Below, piece after piece: positions 57,361 to 64,000 of a stretch of DNA of 64,000 nucleotides. Position 1 is the first letter of the stretch, and every line of letters begins with the position of its first letter. Below the pieces are notes generated by a model. That model worked only from the letters and a program-made list of their open reading frames with translations, was not told where the DNA came from and ran no database searches. Source of the DNA: Aedes albopictus (Eukaryota; Arthropoda; Insecta; Diptera; Culicidae); contig NC_085136.1 of the NCBI RefSeq assembly GCF_035046485.1, positions 323,296,175 through 323,360,174 on the forward strand. Reading direction: 5' to 3'. The translations under genes were made by a program, and so were the position numbers.

Positions 57361-57871
57361 TGCAACTCCCTGAGACTAGCTCTCATACGCTCTAATAATT
57401 AACCACAGTCCTATGTATCATGTAAAGCCTCATAATATGAAGTTTACATGACATGTAAACCTCATTATTTTTATCTGTGGAGTGTGTGGATTGTCTTGTT
57501 CGTTTGGATCTCAGTGCAATCGTTACCAGATCAAAGGGGCAACCATTGACACGTGCAGTCAGTCTAAGCTAAGATATTTCACCACAGATTCTCCAGGAAA
57601 ACTTATTTCTTCAATTCTCTAAAAAATCTTCCAAGAATGTATCTAAGGATATCAAAGAGAATTACTCCAGAAATTGTTTTGTTTATTTCGCTCTAAAGAT
57701 TTTTCCAGGAATGCCTTTGAGAGATTTGTGAGGAAATTCCTACTGAGATTTTTAAAGAATTAGATATTTATTCAGGAATTTCTGCACACATTCTTTCAAG
57801 AATTTCTCAAAAAATGTTCATTTCTCCAGGAATTCCTTCGAAAATTTTTTTAAACATTTTTAAGATAATTA
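57361..57871. other. AT-rich sequence with decayed AATTCC words
   Basis: From about 57580 on, TTTCTCCAGGAATT-type words recur; before that the DNA is unique. A short inverted pair around ATGTAAA-CTCAT sits at about 57420-57465. No gene. Confidence 0.4.
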
Positions 57872-58314
57872 CAGGTCGGACTCGATTATCCGGGGGTTCA
57901 ATTAACCGGGGGCCCGATTATCCGGGGCTCGATTATCCGGGAAAAATGGCTCGATTATCCGGGGAAACGTTTGTTTTTGCTTTGTTTACAAATTTTTAGA
58001 TTACAATATGTCAACAAATGTGATAAACATCAAATACAACACCTGTAAGTAGGATTTTGTCTATTTAAAAATTCTTTTTAATTTTTCACATTTTTCAGCT
58101 AAAATTTCATTTTCAAAAAACATGGTTGTAATAATACTAGACGTTGAGTTTAGGCACTACAACGTTATGTATGTTAGCTTCTATGTTTAACGAACAGTTT
58201 TTGATTGAAGAACATCAAAAATAAAAGAAAAGAAGCATGGCTCGATTATCCGGGTGATTCGATTATCCGGGGTGAAATAATTTTGGAGTCACCCGGATAA
58301 TCGAGTCCGACCTG
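57872..58314. mobile_element. 443-bp pogo-like element with tandem CTCGATTATCCGGGG motifs
   Basis: TA flanks both sides (57870-57871 and 58315-58316). The ends CAGGTCGGACTCGATTATCC match those at 54729-54941. Inside each end the motif CTCGATTATCCGGGG is repeated: about five copies at the left and three at the right, one of them inverted. The interior is AT-rich with no transposase. Confidence 0.87.
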
Positions 58315-58329
58315 TACTTTGTTTTTTTT

Positions 58330-59240
58330 ATCAGAAAGTTTTTTAGGAATGCTTTCAAATATTCCTTCAAAAAAGTTTTAAGAAGTTATTTCGGCATTTC
58401 CTCATAAATTTCTCCAGAAATCTCTGGAGGAGAGTTTCAAGAAACTCCCCTTCACAAATTTCTTTGGAAATTTTCCAGAAATTTTTAACAAAATTTCTGA
58501 GAAAACCCTGTGGGACTTGTTCAAGACATCATTTCAAAAATTCATTGATTTATTTAAGAATTTAACACAAATTACCTCGTTCCTTCATCCAAAGATTTAT
58601 TTGAGAATTTCTCCGGAAGTTATTTCGAAAATGAGTTCACAAATTGTTCGAGAGTATCGCCAAAAATTCTCTCGTTTATTTGTCCAAAAATTACTTTTGA
58701 AATTCCTTCAAATCCAAAGGTTCTTTCAGAATTTCCTCAGTAGATTTTTAGAAATTCCCTTCAACGTTTTGAATGAAATCCAACAGAAACACTTTGAAGC
58801 CAAGCAGCTCTTGCAGTAATCCCAGAAGTAACTCATGGAGAAATTTCTGCAGCAATTCTTGCACGGATGCTAGAAGGAACACTGTGGAAGAAACAGAAAG
58901 AACTTCATGAGGAATATCAAAAGGAATCTTTTGGAGGAATTTAAGAAAGAAAAAAATTGGGGTAAATCTAAAATAAAATTTAGGGGTAAATATAAAAGAA
59001 AATTTAGTGAAACAGTAGAGAAATTTCTAAAGAAATCAGTTAGATAACTCCTGTAGGAATCTGAAAAAGACACTGGGATTCCTGGTCGAGCTTCTTACGA
59101 AAATCCAAAACATATTCTGGTCCAATTCCCGGTGGAACTCCAGATGGATTTTCCAGGGGAACTTCTGGAAGAGTTTAAAGGGGATTTTCTGCGAAAGCCC
59201 ACAAACCTTACAGATTGCCAAAAGATTCCAAACAATTCTC
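58330..59240. repeat. Degenerate AATTTCTCCAGAAAT-type repeat tract
   Basis: Loose words (AAATTTCTGAGAAA, AATTCCTTCAAA, GGAACTTCTGGAAG) at 11-12-bp spacing, in changing orientation. Frames are Phe/Leu/Lys-rich and repeat-derived. No gene. Confidence 0.55.
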
Positions 59241-60407
59241 CGTTAAGTTTTGTCCCATGAGATACCATTTCTTTTAGGATTCCACAAGGTTACCGTCCGG
59301 TGTCTCAGAAATGCGTGGAATTCCTGCCACCGTAGTCCGTAGTCCGGACCACTACCTTGTCAGAATTACCAAATAGCATCCCACCTGGTGGAATTTGATA
59401 GTACACACTTCGAGTACTCAAGATTAGAGATAAGGTTGACTCACGGGTAAGAAAGTTAAAGGGATTCTAGGACATGTTCAGGGGTAGGGGAAGTATGAAG
59501 GGGGGTTGGAAATATTCAGGTTCCATAAAACCTTTGTTCACCTGTGTTCAGAGAGGGTTATTATGAGAGTGAATGTACTTCAAATGTTATTCTTTGTTTT
59601 TTTTTATATTTTTATTCCTTATTTTTATTTTTATTTTTTTTTCATTTTAACGTCAATATATTATTTTAAACCCAGAGTTTCAAAAATACGGCTCTAGCGA
59701 ATACAAATTGCTTTACATTCACATTCACTTTTTATAATAACTCTCTTTGAGTATAGCGTGTACAACACATACTTGCAGAGCAATTTTTGTTAAGAATCTC
59801 AAAGAACTGCAAGAGTAAAAGGGTCAGGGTTATTCTCCCAGAGCTAAAATTTGTGGTTTTCAGTATAAAGCGCTTTGAAACAAAAAAAAATCAGTCTAGA
59901 CTCCTTCGGACCCCATCTAACATTCCTAGAAACATACTGGAATGCCTCCGAAAATCTCCTGAAACCTCCTCTCACCTCCTGTAAAGTAACTGAGCTGAGA
60001 TCCTCCGAAACCCCCTGAAAACACCACTAAAGCCCCCTTCCTGAAAATGCCTTAAAGCGCTTTGAAACCCCGCATGACCAATCCGAAAATTTAGTGGAGT
60101 TTTTGAGGCAATTCAACTTATAATAATGTTTATGGTTAAAATTGGAAATGAAGAATGTTTGCAGGGGTGTTTGAGATTTCAAGAACTATTTTTAGCATTC
60201 TTGAAACATATATGGGTGTTTTGCGTTGTCCGTTGCCTAATGTTAGTATCTGTACAATCTCTGGTTGAAAACGACACAGTGTTTTGGCCTTCTCGTACAT
60301 CAAAGTGGTCTGAAAGGCTATATGTTCACTAAAAAAACGCATTTTCGATAGAAGGCTCGCAAGGTCAAGTCACATACACCAATCAACTCAGTTCGACGAA
60401 TTAAGAT
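59241..60407. other. No gene recognised
   Basis: AT-rich DNA with a T-rich tract at 59590-59650 and a short CCTGAAACC-type patch at 59905-60080. No frame of interest. Confidence 0.35.
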
Positions 60408-60457
60408 GATGTCTGTATGTGTGTATGTATGTGGGTATGTATGTATGTCTGTGCGCA
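60408..60457. repeat. TGTATG microsatellite
   Basis: Imperfect tandem GTATGTGT/GTATGTAT units over about 50 bp, followed by GCGCAAAAAAGTTCACCCAC. Confidence 0.8.
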
Positions 60458-60509
60458 AAAAAGTTCACCCACTTTTAAGACATTTCCCATTGGCCGATTT
60501 TTCGGATTA

Positions 60510-60669
60510 GGGGGCATCCATTTAGTACGTCACGCAAAATTTTGGAATTTTAGACCCCCCCCCCCTCCCCCCTTCGTACGGGTTTTTCGTATACCTAATG
60601 CATTACTTGTCACACTTTCCTAAACCCCCCCTCCCCCCTATGAGCGTGACGTACTTAATGGATGCCCCC
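60510..60669. mobile_element. 160-bp MITE with TTA target duplication
   Basis: TTA at 60507-60509 and 60670-60672. The ends GGGGGCATCCATTTAGTACG and CGTACTTAATGGATGCCCCC are inverted with one mismatch over 26 bp. Two C-rich tracts lie inside. It is the same family as 51994-52160. Confidence 0.88.
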
Positions 60670-60929
60670 TTATAGCTCGAATCGAGCCGGAATTTTACCG
60701 CATTGTTTGCTATTAAAAATGGTGCGCATCGGTCAAGGCCTTTCGGAGTTATGATCATTTAAGTGATCCGGACTAGCACCTGTAGAACTAGCCGTGGCCG
60801 TATATAAAACTGATCCAAGCCCTATCATGCGACACTGCGACACATCAAACTGCGCCGATTTTTGTATCCTTTAGCATGGTTGACGAATATTGTGCAGGAA
60901 TCAACACTGGGAGACCAAAAATTCCACGA

Positions 60930-61850
60930 TGTCGGCTTAAAATTCAAGATGGCGGCTGTTTAGTAGAGTTTCAGGCTCCAAAACCATGCATCATGGTTTG
61001 GTAGAGAAGATGTCTAGGGTCCAAACATGGGAACCGGAATATCAAAGATGGCGGCTGAGTATTTATAACGGCGGCTGTTTAATGGTGTTTTAGGCTCCAA
61101 AACTATGCAATATGGGTATGTTTGGTACGGGAAAGATGTCAGGAGATACAAAATAGCGGCCAGAATATCCAAGATGACGGACTTAAATCCAAGATGGCGG
61201 CTGAGAACGTAAAACGTGAACTATTTAGGCGCTACGTAGACTCATTTTTGGCCATCTCAAACTCCCCCCTCCCCCCTCGTAGACTTTTCTTCATACAAAA
61301 TTTTCGATATAGCGTAGACTTTGGCCACACCCCCGCTAACCAAAAACAGTCACGTATTTTATGGACAGGCTCTTAATGAAGTTTTAGGCTCCAGAACTAT
61401 GCAATGATGGTTTGTTTGGTACGAGAAAGATGTCAGGAGACAAAAAATAACGATCAGAATGTCCAAGATGGCGGACGTAAATCCAAGATGGCGGCCCAAA
61501 ATACCCAAGATGGCGAAATGAAATTGAAGATAGTGGCTGAGAATTCTAGATGGCGGCTGTTTAGGCTCAAAAACCATGCAATATGGGTATATTTAGGATG
61601 GGGAAGATGTTTGGAGTCCAAAATTGGTGGCCACATTATCCAAGATGGTGGTCTAAAATCCAAGATGGCGGCTCCAAATTCAAGATGGCGGCTGTTTAAT
61701 GGAGTTTTAGGCTCTAAAGCCGTGCAATATGGGTATATTTAAGATGGAGAAAACGGAAATGGAGTACGGAGTCAAAAAATGACGACCAAGATGGCGGTTG
61801 GGAATCCAATATGGCGGCTGTTTAATGGAGTATCATTCTCTAAAACGATG
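60930..61850. repeat. Diverged tandem repeats with clustered AAGATGGCGG motifs
   Basis: A unit of roughly 300 bp recurs about three times. Its markers are TTTAATGGAGTTTTAGGCTC, then CCAAAAC-ATGCAATATGG, GGGAAGATGTC-GGAG and repeated CCAAGATGGCGGC phrases. AAGATGGCGG occurs exactly at about 60946, 61046, 61192, 61466, 61486, 61663, 61682 and 61789, plus near matches. A C-rich segment at 61260-61290 may be a decayed relative of the MITE at 60510. No gene is called. Confidence 0.8.
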
Positions 61851-62323
61851 AATTATGGCTATATAATATGGTATGGGAAAGAAGTCTGGCGACCATAATT
61901 TCCAAGATTTCTGACTCAATCCGCACGAAAAAGGCGCTACCACCGCTAGGTGGATTAATTAGGGTTTTTTATGTTTCGTTGGGAGCTGGGATGTTCTCCA
62001 CTGTTTCCCCTGAAGGGGGGGGGGGGTGTTTTCCACTGTTTCCCCTGAAGAATTTCATTTCTCCAAGTAAGACAGGCTGAGAGAGACAAGTGGTCATCAT
62101 AATCGGTTCAGTACTTCAACAATGCAAACTTTTTAACAATGCAAACAAAAAAATGCTTTTTTTTAATTTTGGGCACTTTTTAACATTTTAAAATTGGTGT
62201 GCACTAGCACACTGAACTGGCAACACTGTTCAGTTTTTTTTTTTAATTTTGACAGTGTAAAATCCTTGTGTTTAACTGTTTTCAGTGAAAATTTCAACCA
62301 TTTTGATTGAATACTTTCAAAGT
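61851..62323. other. No gene; G-run between 23-bp direct repeats
   Basis: TGTTCTCCACTGTTTCCCCT and AAG occur on both sides of a 12-G run (about 61992-62049). The rest is AT-rich without a feature. Confidence 0.5.
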
Positions 62324-62532
62324 TACACGCGAAAAAATCCGTTCTGATAAACGTGAACAAACAAATATACACCGTGAACTGGAACTAGTTCCAGCTGTCA
62401 ATATGGGCGTTCTAGAGAACGTGACATCTAGTTCACGGTGTACATTTCTTATTGTTGTTATGGATGCTACGCATAGTTCCCGTTGCCGTGACTGAGAGTG
62501 CACGTATATCGGAACGGATTTTTTTGCGTGTA
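62324..62532. mobile_element. 209-bp inverted-repeat element with inner palindrome
   Basis: The ends TACACGCGAAAAAATCCGTT and AACGGATTTTTTTGCGTGTA are inverted with one or two differences. An inner inverted pair (TACACCGTGAACT with AGTTCACGGTGTA) lies at about 62368-62445. No coding capacity. Confidence 0.8.
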
Positions 62533-64000
62533 GAGCAGGTTCAGAGAAGGACTTCTTTAAGCATAGGATGTTCTTTAAAGTTTACTTGAATTTATTTGAA
62601 GTTATTGCATTCTAACTAATCGAAACATTATGTATTTAGACGAACATTTCCGAAACTAAATACGTTGTCTTTGAAGCATTGTCTACATCACTATGAACAT
62701 CGAACGCTTCCAGTTGACTAGCTCTAAGCATCTCGAATAGACACAAAAATACCACATATCCCTATCACCCACGCTTAAATGGATTCAATGATCTCTGAGA
62801 AGGACCTTCCGATCCCGAAGATTTATCGCCCTATTGTTTTGGGGGTTTTCTGTGTCACAAAGTCCCACCCGACCGACTGGCTTTTTCCGCATTCGAGTTG
62901 AACAACTTTTGAGTAACCTCTCTTCGTCTCTCTGCCAGCACTTGGTCGTATGTACCAGAAGGTGTCCGCATTCCACACGGCACGGCACGGCCAGAAGATT
63001 ATTGCCAACACGGTGCGGTGGTGGACTCCGTTCCGTTCAGTTGCGATGCGACGTGTCCGTACTTTCAATCACTTGCTCATTTGAATATCCCTGCCTTTCT
63101 GCACTGGCGCTGCTGGCTGCTCCTCTACTGCTGGAACGAGGTGGTTGCGTGGCACCTTCCAAGTGAGTTCGTAGCAAGTGGTGCAGAAGAGATTTACCTC
63201 GATCGGTAGATCCAATCAATCCCGCGTAAATGTGTTTCCCCGTTACTTAGTTGTACCCGTCGCGTCGGGGGAAACCAGTCCCGTCCCGTATCATAATCGT
63301 TGTATTTAGATACAAGTTTTTCTCTTCTCAAAAGGACGACTTTCCCGCGTCAACGAACCGCTTTCTTCGCCATTTGACGACGACGACGCAATCCTTTTCT
63401 ATCGCCTTTCCCGTATCTTATTCCTATCTAAACAGCAATACTGTCTTGTTGTAAGGCAGTCATAAAGGCAATAAAAGAGGAGAGGACAACCAACCACAAC
63501 AACTCGATATGAACCTCTGGTGTGGACGTCGTCGACATGAAGCCAACAGGCGTCCGACCGCTGCTGATGACGACAGCATCGCCATCGACTCTATGATGGT
63601 TGTTGGGCTTCTTTTTTATGAGACGGCTTGTTTCTATCCCTACTCCGGACCGGACCCACTCTCGCCCTGCCAGCCCAGCTAGGATGTTAACCCCAACTTG
63701 TTGCGCTGCTCTAACCCCACGCCGCGTCGCCTCCACAACCTTCTACATCCAATCTAACGCCATTCAAGATTCTAGACTACACAACATCGCACCATCATCA
63801 TCATCAACATCATCTCTCAGTCTCAAACCAGAGGGTCTTTCGTCTTCGTCATCGCCGTCATCGTCGTCTTCGTCGATGTCGATGAGGGTTAGACAGAGGA
63901 ACGAGAAGAGTCTGGTGGAAATCTGGTTTGTGCGTCTTCCAAGAATTGAGTTGCAGCAGCAGCCAGTCTGCCAGTAATAACAACAACCAAACCGCACCAC
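62533..64000. other. Unique gene-like sequence without an assignable frame
   Basis: 62790-63250 and 63400-64000 are balanced in GC and contain ATC/GTC runs (63795-63885) and CAG/CAA runs (63950-63985) typical of mosquito untranslated leaders or low-complexity exons. The longest frames (110 and 125 codons on plus) show no domain. A gene edge may lie here, continuing beyond the window. Confidence 0.3.

Noticed and set aside
61210..61375. Third copy of the TTA-target MITE
   Set aside because: C-rich core and a TCCATAAAATACGTGA-like right end are suggestive, but the left terminus and target duplication could not be matched.

Overview
The window looks like nuclear DNA of a culicine mosquito, most likely Aedes. 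The reasons are a tRNA-headed SINE that resembles the Aedes Feilai family, a dense mix of non-LTR, copia and short inverted-repeat elements, 60-70 nt introns, and large AT-rich gaps. It is not prokaryotic: there are no operons or ribosome binding sites, and the reading frames that make biological sense are split by GT-AG introns. All calls come from reading the sequence; no database was searched.

Layout. 1-4860 is a 23-bp tandem satellite (array A), decaying to about 5660. 5661-13230 is mostly transposon debris inside a 4.8-kb inverted-repeat frame, including a reverse transcriptase relic split by a 554-bp element. 13237-13939 holds two exons of an unrecognised membrane-anchored protein. 13940-25146 is retrotransposon wreckage: a minus-strand LINE, a copia element, two plus-strand LINEs and several palindromic elements. 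25147-26644 is the best protein-coding gene: three exons of a TOG-domain (TOGARAM/crescerin-like) microtubule protein. The 13.2-kb exons and the TOG exons lie on the same strand and join in phase, so they may be one gene with an intron of about 11 kb filled with transposons.

26972-37345 holds three blocks of a second 23-bp satellite (array B). 37346-46440 is mixed unique sequence, SINEs and inverted-repeat elements, some nested. 46440-48960 and several tracts at 54-59 kb are decayed 11-12-bp AATTCC-type repeats. 49520-50990 holds two sets of longer tandem repeats. 51-64 kb holds several short inverted-repeat elements, tRNA-like SINE heads and a cluster of AAGATGGCGG motifs.

Main discovery candidate. 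Arrays A and B share a 23-bp period and a two-arm design. The shared arms are GAATTTC with GAAATTC in A, and GAATCTC with GAGATTC in B. The single difference is a compensated T-A to C-G change that keeps the arms complementary. Each arm can pair with the neighbour on either side, so a transcript would be a long comb of alternative small hairpins. In B the arms stay constant while the six-base loop varies between blocks. The array is bracketed by direct copies of the TOG gene's downstream flank, and a 927-bp element sits cleanly inside it. The long reading frames across these arrays arise because 23 is not a multiple of three and the units contain few or no stop triplets; I do not treat them as proteins.
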